Assembly: GCF_000382345.1 (NCBI RefSeq)
Contig: NZ_KB908077.1
Coordinates: 62,001 to 126,000 of the forward strand
Length of the DNA stretch: 64,000 nucleotides
Reading direction: 5' to 3'
Source of the DNA: Massilia niastensis DSM 21313
Lineage (GTDB): Bacteria > Pseudomonadota > Gammaproteobacteria > Burkholderiales > Burkholderiaceae_D
The notes under the pieces: model-generated
Database searches by the model: none
What the model saw: the letters and a program-made list of their open reading frames with translations, nothing else
What the model was told of the DNA's origin: nothing
Position numbers and translations under genes: made by a program
Shown: in pieces, positions 54,879 through 63,524 of the stretch
How positions within the stretch are numbered: the stretch's first letter is position 1
Layout of the letters: every line of letters starts with the position of its first letter

Positions 54879-56652
54879 CACCACGCCGGAAGTGCTGCGC
54901 GCCCAGGCCCGGCAGGCCTTCGGCCTGCTGCGCCGCGCCGCCGATCCCGAACGCCGCCACCTCTACTGGGCGAGCTTCTGGCTGGTGATCGCGGCCGGGC
55001 TGGAAGTCATCGGTCCGCTGCTGGGCAAGGCGCTGATCGACGACCACCTGCTGCCGCGCGAACTCGACTGGCAGCGCATGGCGCTGCTGCTGGGCGGGCT
55101 GGTGATCACCGGCTGGCTCGCGAGCTGGATCCGCTACCTGCAACTGGTGCGCCTGTCGGGCCTGGCGATGCGCTCGGTGCAGCGCCTGCGCGAATGGGTC
55201 TACGGCCACGTGCTGCGCCTGCCGATGGCCTTCTTCGACCGCGCCATCACCGGCCAGCTGGTCAGCCGCGTCACCAACGACACCGAGGCGGTCAAGACCC
55301 TGTACATCCAGGTGCTGTTCGTCATCCTCGACAGCAGCATCGTGCTGGTGGGAACCATGATCGCGATGGCCTGGCTCGACTGGCGCCTGATGCTGATCGT
55401 GCTGACCCTGGTGCCGGCCGTGGTGGGCATCGTGTGGCTGTACCAGCGCCTGTCGGCGCCGGCGGTGACGCGGGCGCGCGCGCTGCGCAGCGACATCAAC
55501 GGGCAGATGTCCGAATCGATCGGCGGCATGAGCGTCTTGCAAGCCAGCAATGCCGAGGCGCGCTTCGGCGAGCGCTTCCTGGCCACCAACCGCGCGCACT
55601 ACACGGCGCGCCTGGCCGAGCTGCGCGCCAACGCCTTCCTGCTGCGCCCCATGCTCGACATGCTCAACGTGGTGCTGCTGGCGATCGTGATCTTCGCCTT
55701 CGGCCAGCGCCAGATGAACGCGGTCGAGGTGGGCGTGCTGTACGCCTTCATCAGCTATATCGCGCGCGTGGTCGAGCCGCTGATCCAGATCACGATGCAG
55801 TTCAGCGGCCTGCAGCAGGCGGTGGTGGCCACCTCGCGCGTGTCCGCCCTGCTGGACGAGGAAGGCGCGCCCGAGCACGCGGCCGGGCGCAGCGGCACCC
55901 GGGACGCCCATGACCCGCACGCGCCGGCGGTGCGGGTGCGCCACCTGACCTTCGCCTACATCCCCGGCCAGCCGGTGCTGCACGACCTGTCGCTCGACAT
56001 CCCGCAGGGCGCGTTCTTCGGCATCGTCGGCCACACCGGCAGCGGCAAGTCGACCCTGCTGTCGCTGCTGCTGCGCTACTACACCGTCGAGCAGGGCAGC
56101 ATCGAGATCGGCGGCCTGCCGCTCGCACGCATCGACAACGAGCGCTTCCGCAACGAGGTCGGGCTGGTGCCGCAGGACCCGTTCATCCTGGCCGCGACAG
56201 CGCGCGAGAACATCGACATGGGGCGCGGCCTGCCGCTGGCGCGCATCGAGGCGGCGGCGCGCGCGGCGCATGCGCACGGCTTCATCGCGGCGCTGGAACA
56301 GGGCTACGAGACCCAGCTCGGCGAAGGCGGTTCGCGCCTGTCCTCGGGCCAGAAGCAGCTGGTGGCGATCGCGCGCGCGCTGGCCGGCGAGCCGCGCATC
56401 CTGCTGCTGGACGAGGCGACCTCGCGCATCGACAGCGCCACCGAGCAGATCGTGCAGGAGGCGCTGGAGGAGCTGCGCGGCAAGGTGACCATCATCGCGA
56501 TCGCGCACCGGCTGTCGACCATCCGGGAAGCGGACCGGATCATCGTGCTGAACCATGGGCGCATCACCGAGGCGGGAGCGCATGATGAGCTGATGCGCAT
56601 CGAGGGCGGGCTGTATCAACGGCTGTACCTGCTGCAGCAGATCGCGGTCTGA
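54865..56652 (+). CDS. ABC exporter half-transporter, MdlB-like
   Basis: The 595-residue partner has an exporter membrane domain (about 20-325) and a nucleotide-binding domain with Walker A GHTGSGKST, Walker B LLLDEAT with catalytic Glu, and H-loop IAHRLS. The signature reads LSSGQKQ instead of LSGGQ, a usual mark of heterodimeric exporters. The start is a TTG at 54865, backed by GGAGG 6 nt upstream and a 14-bp overlap with the first subunit, so translation is coupled. It ends directly at a BIME-like repeat. Confidence 0.92.
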   Translation: MKPADTTPEVLRAQARQAFGLLRRAADPERRHLYWASFWLVIAAGLEVIGPLLGKALIDDHLLPRELDWQRMALLLGGLVITGWLASWIRYLQLVRLSGLAMRSVQRLREWVYGHVLRLPMAFFDRAITGQLVSRVTNDTEAVKTLYIQVLFVILDSSIVLVGTMIAMAWLDWRLMLIVLTLVPAVVGIVWLYQRLSAPAVTRARALRSDINGQMSESIGGMSVLQASNAEARFGERFLATNRAHYTARLAELRANAFLLRPMLDMLNVVLLAIVIFAFGQRQMNAVEVGVLYAFISYIARVVEPLIQITMQFSGLQQAVVATSRVSALLDEEGAPEHAAGRSGTRDAHDPHAPAVRVRHLTFAYIPGQPVLHDLSLDIPQGAFFGIVGHTGSGKSTLLSLLLRYYTVEQGSIEIGGLPLARIDNERFRNEVGLVPQDPFILAATARENIDMGRGLPLARIEAAARAAHAHGFIAALEQGYETQLGEGGSRLSSGQKQLVAIARALAGEPRILLLDEATSRIDSATEQIVQEALEELRGKVTIIAIAHRLSTIREADRIIVLNHGRITEAGAHDELMRIEGGLYQRLYLLQQIAV

Positions 56653-56768
56653 GGCAGGGTGGGCGGATTCCGCCCACGCGGTGACGGTTACAGGCGAGAT
56701 CATCGCACCGGATATCGGCGCCGATCACTATCGCCGCGTGGACAGCGAGCTGTCCACCCTACCCTGCC
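56653..56768. repeat. BIME-like paired-hairpin repeat (copy 2)
   Basis: The outer ends GGCAGGGT and ACCCTGCC are perfect inverted copies. Inside are two facing hairpins, GTGGGCGG-ATT-CCGCCCAC and GTGGACAG-CGAG-CTGTCCAC, with GCG on their inner sides, as in the element at 36629-36720. It starts right after the exporter stop codon. Confidence 0.65.
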
Positions 56769-56800
56769 AACGCAAGTGGCAAGAAGCACGTCGCTTCAGC

Positions 56801-57553
56801 TCAAACCTTGCTCCAGTCGAAGCATCCCGCCGGCACACCCGTCCCGCTCACCAGCAGCGCCCCATGCCGGCACAGCTCCCATCTCCGCCCTTCCGGCACC
56901 GCCACCACCACCACGCCCATCGCCCGATCGCTCCACACCAGCCTTCCATCCACCGCGTCGAGCGCGGCCAACACGTCGCGCGGTCCGGCGCCCGGGTGGA
57001 ACACGACCGTGGCGACATCCTGCCCGGCCGGCGGCAGCAGCGCCCAGGCGCCGGCGCCCGAGGTCGCCGCGCTCAGCAGCAGCATGGCGGCGGCGGAACC
57101 ACGCAGGCCGCTGTCCCCGGCGCGCGCCAGGCGCCAGCCGATCACCAGCGGCACGATGCCGAACACGCCCAGCCACAGCAGGTCCCACGGCAAGGGATCC
57201 GGAGCGTCGATGCGGATGCGGTGGATGCCGAGCAGCCAGTGCGACAGCAAGGCATCGACCACGTGCCAGGCGCCGAAGCCGAGCAGCGCCGCGCCAGGAA
57301 GCGCCCGGCCCCAGCCGGCCGCGCCCCGGCGCTGCGCACGCCACAGCCCGACCAGGCCGGCCAGCGCGACCGCATACATCAGGAGGTGGAAATACCCGTC
57401 CCACAGCACCTGCACGCGCAGGTCGTCCAGCCCGGGCACCAGGCTCAGCAGGTGGTGCCACTGGAGGACCTGGTGCAGCAGGATGCCGTCGAAGAAGCCG
57501 CCCAGTGCAAAGCCCAGGGCCGCTCCCCATCTTGTCCACGGTGATTTCCACAT
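56801..57553 (-). CDS. DUF2243 family membrane protein
   Basis: The 250-residue protein has the DUF2243 layout. A first helix (WGAALGFALGGFFDGILLHQVLQWHHL) contains the conserved HQxLQWHH, then LWDGYFHLLMYAVALAGLVGLWR, AAWHVVD-type GFGAWHVVDALLSHWLLGIHRI and DLLWLGVFGIVPLVIGWRL. The His-rich membrane motifs suggest metal or heme contact, but no function is established. The last 90 residues form a soluble extension (HPGAGPRDVLAALDAVDG) that looks like a separate small domain. Single gene. Confidence 0.82.
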   Translation of the reverse strand: MWKSPWTRWGAALGFALGGFFDGILLHQVLQWHHLLSLVPGLDDLRVQVLWDGYFHLLMYAVALAGLVGLWRAQRRGAAGWGRALPGAALLGFGAWHVVDALLSHWLLGIHRIRIDAPDPLPWDLLWLGVFGIVPLVIGWRLARAGDSGLRGSAAAMLLLSAATSGAGAWALLPPAGQDVATVVFHPGAGPRDVLAALDAVDGRLVWSDRAMGVVVVAVPEGRRWELCRHGALLVSGTGVPAGCFDWSKV

Positions 57554-57655
57554 TGCATGCCCTTCTCTGCCACGCTCCGGTGCGAGGGCCAGTATAGTGC
57601 GCGCCCCCGTCGCGCGACGCCGGCTTGCGCAAGGCGGCGTCGCGCAGGCCCCGCT

Positions 57656-58297
57656 TCAGGCCAGGGCGCCAGGCACGGGATGCCGTTCAGGAAGCGACGA
57701 GAAATACGCGCGTATCCCGTGTTCCGCCTGGATCCTGGCCAGGGCCACCACCTGCTCGCCCAGGCCGGTGCCCTGCACCGAGAAGAAATGCAGGTCCCGC
57801 AGGCCGACCATGCCGAGGATGGCCGTCAGGTAGGGCGTGAGGAAATCGGGCTGGCGCGCCCGCTCGCCGGAATAGCGCCCGCCCGAGGACACGGCGACCA
57901 GGACCGGCCGGTCGCGCAGGCTGCCTGTCTTGCCTTCGGGGCCCACGGTGAAGGTACGGCCGGAGCGCACCACATGATCGATCCATGCTTTCAACACCGA
58001 GGGCACGCCCGCATTGTGCATGGGCGTGGCAATGACCAGGATATCGGCCGCCTCGACTTCGCGGATCAGCGCTTCGGAACGCAGCAGCGACGCATGCCCG
58101 GAGCGTCCGGCGTCGCCCTGGTGCTGGGCCAGTGCGATATCCGCGTCGATATGCGCAACCGGATCCTGTCCGATCATCCGGTCCATCAGCCTGGCGTTCG
58201 GACTGCGCTCGAACAGGCCTTCGACGATGCGCTGGGAAAGCCTGTGGCTCTCCGCCTCCTGGCCGCGGGGACTGCAACTGATACGCAGGATGTTCAT
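57656..58297 (-). CDS. FMN-dependent NADH:quinone/azo reductase (AzoR-like)
   Basis: The 213-residue flavodoxin-fold protein starts MNILRISCSPRGQEAESHRLS (FMN phosphate loop). It has ATPMHNAGVPSVLKAWIDHVVRSGRTF and VSSGGRYS, the usual AzoR FMN-contact segments (PxYNFxxPSxLKxWxD form). It would reduce quinones or azo compounds with NAD(P)H in the cytoplasm. It diverges from a MocR-type regulator across 177 bp that holds a palindrome, which suggests regulation by that protein. Confidence 0.9.
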   Translation of the reverse strand: MNILRISCSPRGQEAESHRLSQRIVEGLFERSPNARLMDRMIGQDPVAHIDADIALAQHQGDAGRSGHASLLRSEALIREVEAADILVIATPMHNAGVPSVLKAWIDHVVRSGRTFTVGPEGKTGSLRDRPVLVAVSSGGRYSGERARQPDFLTPYLTAILGMVGLRDLHFFSVQGTGLGEQVVALARIQAEHGIRAYFSSLPERHPVPGALA

Positions 58298-58356
58298 GCT
58301 TTACCTTTCTGGATGGACAGGCCAGAGTCTAGGATCGGCTTGGCCCCATCGCCAGG

Positions 58357-58374
58357 GCCATGAAATGACATGGC
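58357..58374. promoter_or_regulatory. Palindrome between azoreductase and MocR genes
   Basis: GCCATG-AAATGA-CATGGC is a perfect 6-6-6 inverted repeat, with a GGTCATGA sequence nearby, in the divergent intergenic region. It is a candidate operator for the MocR protein. Confidence 0.4.
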
Positions 58375-58474
58375 ATCGAGGTCATGATGTGCTGCGCCCC
58401 TTGGCCGCCGGATGCGCCTGTCCGGCGCCGCCGCCCACCCTTTACAGGGCCGGGCGGCGATGCTAAAAGACGCC

Positions 58475-59914
58475 ATGACTATCGCAACGACCAGCAATCT
58501 CACTCCCCTGGACCCGGGGGCGAGCGCACCGCTCTACCGGCAGATCTATGAGCGCTTTCGCAGCGCCATTTCCAGCGGCATGCTCAAGCCGGGCGACCGC
58601 ATCCCGTCGGCGCGTGCGCTCACCAGGGAGCTGGGCCTGTCGAGAGGCACGATCGACGCTGCGTATTCCCTGCTGGTCGCCGAAGGATATATCGTGGCCC
58701 GGGGCCAGGCGGGGTCCATCGTGACGCCCGGCCTCAAGCCGCGCGCACCCGTGGCCAGCCCGGAACCGCAGTCCGCCGATAGCGCCGCAGCACCTTCGTA
58801 CCGCCCGGATTCGATCCTGCCGTTCCAGATGGGCTTGCCCGCCCTCGACGCCTTTCCGCGCAAGATCTGGGCGCGCCTGGGCGCGCGATGCATACGCGCC
58901 ATGCAAGCGGCCGACATGGTCCATCCCGCGGTGTTCGGCCTGCCGCAGCTTCGCGCGCAAATTGCCGCCTACCTCCACATGGCGCGCGGAATCGACTGCG
59001 CGCCGTCCCAGGTCTTCGTGACCTCGGGCTACCGCCACACGATGCAACTGATCTGCCAGGCCTTGCTGCAGGCCGCAGACCAGGTCTGGGTCGAAGATCC
59101 GGGCTACCCGCCGACCCGCGACCTGCTCGGGCGCTTTCACCTTGCTGCCGTCCCGGTGCCGGTCGACGGCGAAGGCATCGTGGTGTCCGAAGGAAGCAGG
59201 CTGGCGCCGCGGGCGCGCGCGGCCGTGGTCACGCCTGCCCATCAGAGCCCGCTGTGCGTGACGCTGTCGCTGTGCCGGCGCCTGGAACTGCTGGACTGGG
59301 CGGCGCGCACCGGCGCGTGGGTGATCGAGGACGACTACGACGGCGAGTACCGCTATGTCAGCCGTCCCCTGCCTGCCTTGAAGAGCCTGGACCGCGACGG
59401 GCGGGTGCTGTATGCCGGCACCTTCAGCAAGGTGCTGCTTCCCAGCCTGCGGCTGGCCTACCTCGTGGTGCCGGAAGCGCAGGTCGGGTGCTTCGAGCGG
59501 GCCACCGAGGCCTTTGCCGGAAGCCCGCAGCTGACCCAGGCCATCGTCACGGCCTTCATCACGGAGGGCCATTTCGCGCGCCATATCCAGCGCATGAGAA
59601 AGCTGTATGCGGAGCGCCGCAATGCGGCCACGGCGGGCCTGGAGAGCGTCCTGGGCAAGTACGTACGCATCGACCCGCAGCCGGGCGGCATGCACCTGAT
59701 CCTGCGCCTGCAAGGCGGACAACCGGACCGGCAGCTGGTCGCGCGCATGCGCGAACACGGCCTGTACGGCGAAGCATTGACCAACTGGAGCGCAGGGGAA
59801 GGAGGCAGCCCGGGCTTGCTGCTGAACTTTACGAACGTCGACTCGCATGACACGGCCGCGAAACTCGGCCGCCGCCTGCTGGCGCTGATGCAGGCAGGGC
59901 CGGCGCAGTCATGA
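58475..59914 (+). CDS. MocR-type (GntR HTH plus PLP aminotransferase) regulator
   Basis: The 479-residue protein joins a GntR winged helix (about 15-85; PLYRQIYERFRSAISSGML, SARALTRELGLSRGTIDAAY) to a fold-type I aminotransferase domain (about 110-475). The PLP Lys lies in AGTFSKVLLPSLRLAY and the Asp/Tyr contact in VIEDDYDGEYRY. MocR proteins bind PLP and small amines to control nearby genes. No good ribosome site decides between ATGs at 58475 and 58460; the first fits the domain better. It probably controls the divergent azoreductase and the following AhpD-like and SMR genes. Confidence 0.9.
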   Translation: MTIATTSNLTPLDPGASAPLYRQIYERFRSAISSGMLKPGDRIPSARALTRELGLSRGTIDAAYSLLVAEGYIVARGQAGSIVTPGLKPRAPVASPEPQSADSAAAPSYRPDSILPFQMGLPALDAFPRKIWARLGARCIRAMQAADMVHPAVFGLPQLRAQIAAYLHMARGIDCAPSQVFVTSGYRHTMQLICQALLQAADQVWVEDPGYPPTRDLLGRFHLAAVPVPVDGEGIVVSEGSRLAPRARAAVVTPAHQSPLCVTLSLCRRLELLDWAARTGAWVIEDDYDGEYRYVSRPLPALKSLDRDGRVLYAGTFSKVLLPSLRLAYLVVPEAQVGCFERATEAFAGSPQLTQAIVTAFITEGHFARHIQRMRKLYAERRNAATAGLESVLGKYVRIDPQPGGMHLILRLQGGQPDRQLVARMREHGLYGEALTNWSAGEGGSPGLLLNFTNVDSHDTAAKLGRRLLALMQAGPAQS

Positions 59915-60003
59915 CCTGCTCCAGGAACCAGATCATGGACCTTCCGGCATGGGCCAGGAGCGCGCACGATGGCGTCCTTCACCAACCCATGCAAGGAAAT
60001 GAA

Positions 60004-60456
60004 ATGACTCATCGTGCTGACTACGCCAAGGCCTCCCCCGACGCCTACCGGGCATTCGGCGGCGTGTACGCCACCCTCCAGCAAGCCAGCCTGCCGAAAC
60101 AGCTGGTCGACCTCGTGTACCTGCGGGTATCGCAGATCAATGGCTGCGCCTTCTGCATCGACATGCACTCGCGCGATCTCCTGAAGTCCGGCCTGTCGAC
60201 CGACAAGCTGGTCCTGCTGCCGGTCTGGCACGACGCCGGCGCCATGTTCAGCGTCCGCGAACGCAGTGCGCTGGCCTGGGCCGAAACCGTGACGCGGGTC
60301 GCCGGCGCCGGTGTTCCCGACGCCGACTACCAGGCCGCCGCCGCCGAATTCAGCGACAGGGAACTGGCCGATCTCACCTATGCGGTCGGCCTGATGAACG
60401 CCTTCAACCGCTTCGGCATCGCATTCCGCACCCAACCCGCCGCCGTCAGCGCCTGA
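60004..60456 (+). CDS. Carboxymuconolactone decarboxylase/AhpD-family protein
   Basis: The 150-residue all-helical protein carries the AhpD-type redox motif C-x-x-C in INGCAFCIDMHSRDLLK (about residues 40-55), where the His is the usual proton relay. It has LVYLRVSQ before the motif and ALAWAETVTRV after it. It is likely a peroxide- or thiol-related reductase. AAGGAA sits at the right distance before the ATG at 60004. It lies 90 bp downstream of the MocR gene, same strand. Confidence 0.88.
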   Translation: MTHRADYAKASPDAYRAFGGVYATLQQASLPKQLVDLVYLRVSQINGCAFCIDMHSRDLLKSGLSTDKLVLLPVWHDAGAMFSVRERSALAWAETVTRVAGAGVPDADYQAAAAEFSDRELADLTYAVGLMNAFNRFGIAFRTQPAAVSA

Positions 60457-60523
60457 CCGGCCTGCGCGGACGCGCCGCCGTCGCCAGGCGCGCGTCCGTA
60501 GCCATTCAAAGGAGTTGTCACCT

Positions 60524-60844
60524 ATGGCCTGGGCCTTGCTTACCATTGCCGGCATCCTCGAAATCGCCTTCGCCTTCAGCATGAAGGCATCCGAGGGCTT
60601 CACGCGCCTGCTTCCTTCGCTGTTGACACTCGCCTCCGGCCTGTCGAGTGTCGTGCTGCTTTCGCTGTCGCTGCGTACCCTGCCGGTCGGGACCGGCTAC
60701 GCGGTCTGGACCGGGATCGGTGCGGCGGGCACCGCCGTCCTCGGCATGGCCTTCCTGGGCGATTCCGCCGCGCCGGCCCGGATAGCCTGCCTTGCGCTCA
60801 TCCTGGCAGGGGTGCTGGGACTCAAGCTGGTGTCCGCCGCCTGA
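60524..60844 (+). CDS. Small multidrug resistance transporter, SugE/Gdx-like
   Basis: The 106-residue protein has four membrane helices and the essential Glu13 (MAWALLTIAGILEIAFAF), as in SMR exporters. KASEGFTRLLPS after helix 1 and GTGYAVWTGIGAAGTAVLGM in helix 3 match the SugE/Gdx group, which exports guanidinium and small cations. No guanidine riboswitch is evident upstream. AAGGAG is 9 nt before the ATG at 60524; an upstream TTG is rejected. It is the last gene of the probable MocR-AhpD-SMR set. Confidence 0.9.
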   Translation: MAWALLTIAGILEIAFAFSMKASEGFTRLLPSLLTLASGLSSVVLLSLSLRTLPVGTGYAVWTGIGAAGTAVLGMAFLGDSAAPARIACLALILAGVLGLKLVSAA

Positions 60845-60915
60845 ACCGACCGCCGGCGCCGGTCCCGCCCGGGCCGGCGCCCGGGCCGGGAACCCGGGGC
60901 GAGCGGGCTGGATAG

Positions 60916-60973
60916 TAGTAGTGACATTTTAGTAGTGACATTTCCTGCATATGCATGTGTCATTTTAGTGACA
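60916..60973. promoter_or_regulatory. Tandem and inverted TGACA motifs upstream of the TPR-GGDEF gene
   Basis: An exact 14-bp tandem duplication (TAGTAGTGACATTT at 60916 and 60930) is followed by the palindrome TGCATATGCA (60946-60955) and an inverted pair TGTCA-N6-TGACA (60958-60973). A TATAAT at 61012-61017 has no good -35 box. The array looks like activator or repressor sites. Confidence 0.5.
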
Positions 60974-61058
60974 ATTGAAGAGAAAGTAGAATTTCCCTCC
61001 TGCAACAGCCCTATAATATTTCCAAACAATTCCCTCAACGGCCTCACGAGACCGAGCC

Positions 61059-63131
61059 ATGTCAGCAGCCCTGCAACGCGCCCTCGCGCGCTCCCGATGC
61101 CTCGCGCTGGCCGCGTCGCTCTGTGTCGCCCCGGCTCTGGCAAGTACCGGGGGCACGCCTGCGCTGACCGAACGCCTGGCCGAGATCCGCGAAATCAACC
61201 GCTTCGTTCCGGAACGCGCCATGCCCTTGCTGGCGGCGATGGAGGCGGAAGGCCGCGCCGCGCCGCTGGCGCAGCGCATCGAATTCCTCAGCCAGCTGGC
61301 CCAGGCCCAGTTCGGACTGGGCCGGCACGACCTGGCCAGGGCCCTGGCCGACGAGCTGATCGCCATCGGACGGGCCGAGAACAACAACCGGGCGCTGGCC
61401 AACGGGCTGCTGCGCCAGGGCTACATCGTCTTCGCGCAGCACCAGCTGGCGGAATCGCACCGCTTGATCTGGGAAGCGGAAAAGCTGGCGCAGGCCACCG
61501 ACGACATCGACCTGCGCGTGCGCACGACGATCTCGTCGGGCGAGTCGTATGCGGAAGAAGGCAACCTGCCGGCCGCCCTGGAACGGCTGCAGGCGGCCGC
61601 CAACCTGGCGCGCCAGCACGGCGACCCGATCCACACCGTGATGGCCCTGAACGCGCTGGCGCGGCACTACCGCCTGATGCGCGAATACGACAAGGGCTTC
61701 GCGGTGCTGGACGAAGCCTACAAGGCGGCGGAAAAGGCGAATTCGCCGGGCCGCACGGCCACGCTCAAGAATGCGGAATACGCGCTGTCGATCGAGACCG
61801 GCCAGATCCAGCGCGGGCTGCGCGCCCTGCAGGACAGCCTCGCGCTCGAGCGCAAGATCGGCGCCCTGGCACGGGTCGCGTATTCGCTGGTGAACCTGTC
61901 CGACTGCTACCTGAAGATGCACGACTACCGCCAGGCCGCGGCCTATGCCGAGCAGGCGATCGCGGCGGCGCGCGGGCTCAACGACCGCGAAGTGGAAGCC
62001 ACCGCCCACCTGAACCTGGGCCAGGCCTACCTGGCCACCGGCAGGCTGGCCGAGGGCAAGCGGCACATGGAACTGGGCGTGACCGGGTACGCCGAACTGG
62101 GCGACAAGCCGGAGCTGCAGGTGGCGCTGGTCGAATACGGCGCCGCGCTGGAGCGCGCCGGCGACCTGGCGGGCGCCCTGCGGGCCTACCACCGCGAACG
62201 CGGGATTTCCAACGAACTGTTCGAAAAGCGCCGCCAGCAGGCCATGCTCGACCTGCAGGAAAAATACGAAGCCGACAAGAAACAGCGCCAGATCGAGCTG
62301 CTGCGCAGCGAAAACCAGATCAAGTCGACCGAGCTCGACAACCGCCGCCTGCAGCAGCGCGTCTGGTGGCTGCTGGCCGTGGTGTTCGCGCTGGCGTCCG
62401 TGATCGTCGGCCTGCTGTACCGCAAGGTGCGCCATGCCAACGCCCAGCTGCACGAAAAGAACCGCGAACTCAAGCAGCAGAGCGTGCGCGATCCGCTGAC
62501 CGGCCTGTACAACCGGCGCCACTTCCTCGAATTCATGCGCGGCCTGCCGCCTGGCGACCCGCGCTGCGCCAGCAGCGAGCAGACCGGCGCCCTGTTCCTG
62601 CTCGACGTCGACCATTTCAAGCACATCAACGACACCTACGGCCACGCCGCCGGCGACGCGGTGCTCACGGCGATGGCCGCCGGCCTGCGCGAGATCCTGC
62701 GCGAGACCGACATGATCGTGCGCTGGGGCGGCGAGGAATTCCTCGCCTTCCTGCCGGCGATCCCGCGCAGCGGCCTGGACGAGGTGGCGCAGCGCATCCT
62801 GGGCGGCATCAATGCCATCACCGTCGAGCACCAGGGCATGACGCTGTCGGTGAACGTATCGATCGGCTTCTCGCCCTTCCCGCTGGCGGTCGGCAGCCAG
62901 GTGCTGCCGTGGGAACGCGCCGTCAACCTGGTCGACATGGCGCTGTACATGGCGAAGGCGCACGGCCGCAACCGCGCCTACGGCGTGCGCGGCTTCGCCG
63001 ACCCGGAGCGGGCCTGCATCGACGAGATCGAACAGAACCTGGAGTGCGCGTGGCGCGCCGGACGGGTCGATTTGTCGGTGGTGATGGGCGAGCGCCAGGA
63101 ACTGCGCGTCGCCCATGTCGCCCACGCCTGA
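61059..63131 (+). CDS. Membrane-bound TPR-GGDEF diguanylate cyclase
   Basis: The 690-residue protein has a signal sequence (CLALAASLCVAPALA) and a periplasmic array of TPR-like helices (about 40-400; YSLVNLSDCYLKMHDYRQAAAY, AHLNLGQAYLATGRLAEGKRH). A short coiled coil and one membrane helix (about 433-453; WWLLAVVFALASVIVGLLY) lead to a cytoplasmic GGDEF domain with active-site GGEEF (about 557) and an intact I-site RETD five residues before it. It should make c-di-GMP in response to a periplasmic cue. The regulatory repeat array at 60916-60973 precedes it. Confidence 0.9.
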   Translation: MSAALQRALARSRCLALAASLCVAPALASTGGTPALTERLAEIREINRFVPERAMPLLAAMEAEGRAAPLAQRIEFLSQLAQAQFGLGRHDLARALADELIAIGRAENNNRALANGLLRQGYIVFAQHQLAESHRLIWEAEKLAQATDDIDLRVRTTISSGESYAEEGNLPAALERLQAAANLARQHGDPIHTVMALNALARHYRLMREYDKGFAVLDEAYKAAEKANSPGRTATLKNAEYALSIETGQIQRGLRALQDSLALERKIGALARVAYSLVNLSDCYLKMHDYRQAAAYAEQAIAAARGLNDREVEATAHLNLGQAYLATGRLAEGKRHMELGVTGYAELGDKPELQVALVEYGAALERAGDLAGALRAYHRERGISNELFEKRRQQAMLDLQEKYEADKKQRQIELLRSENQIKSTELDNRRLQQRVWWLLAVVFALASVIVGLLYRKVRHANAQLHEKNRELKQQSVRDPLTGLYNRRHFLEFMRGLPPGDPRCASSEQTGALFLLDVDHFKHINDTYGHAAGDAVLTAMAAGLREILRETDMIVRWGGEEFLAFLPAIPRSGLDEVAQRILGGINAITVEHQGMTLSVNVSIGFSPFPLAVGSQVLPWERAVNLVDMALYMAKAHGRNRAYGVRGFADPERACIDEIEQNLECAWRAGRVDLSVVMGERQELRVAHVAHA

Positions 63132-63137
63132 CGCGCC

Positions 63138-63428
63138 TTACTTGTCCTGGATCTTCTCGCCGGCCTCCTCGAGCTTCTTGCCGACCTCCTCGGTCGCACG
63201 CTCGAGCCCGCGGCTGGCGTCGCGCGTCGCATCCTCGACCTTGTCGCGCGCCTCGTCGGCGGCGCGATCGGCCTTGGCCAGTTCGTCCTTCAGGGAATCC
63301 GTGACCTTGGCGCCCGCCTCGTCGAGCGCCTTGCCGGCACGCTGGGCCGGGCCCATCGCCTCTTCCTCGCGACTGCAGCCTGCCAGCACGGCGAGCGCCA
63401 GCAGCGTGCCCACCATGGTTGATTTCAT
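63138..63428 (-). CDS. Small lipoprotein with amphipathic charged helix
   Basis: The 96-residue product has a lipoprotein signal (MVGTLLALAVLAGC; lipobox LAGC) and a mature part that is one long Lys/Asp/Glu/Ala helix with 11-residue periodicity (AKADRAADEARDKVEDATRDA). Similar helices occur in envelope-stress and LEA-like proteins; no specific function is known. The ATG at 63428 has AAGGAGA just upstream. It converges with the TPR-GGDEF gene, leaving 6 bp. Confidence 0.8.
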   Translation of the reverse strand: MKSTMVGTLLALAVLAGCSREEEAMGPAQRAGKALDEAGAKVTDSLKDELAKADRAADEARDKVEDATRDASRGLERATEEVGKKLEEAGEKIQDK

Positions 63429-63524
63429 GTCGATCTCCTTGCCGTTTCCTGATTTCTGATGCCTGAAGCATACACCGGCGGCCGCCAACGCGGCTGACGG
63501 CAGCCTGATGAGCGGCCGGTCCGC

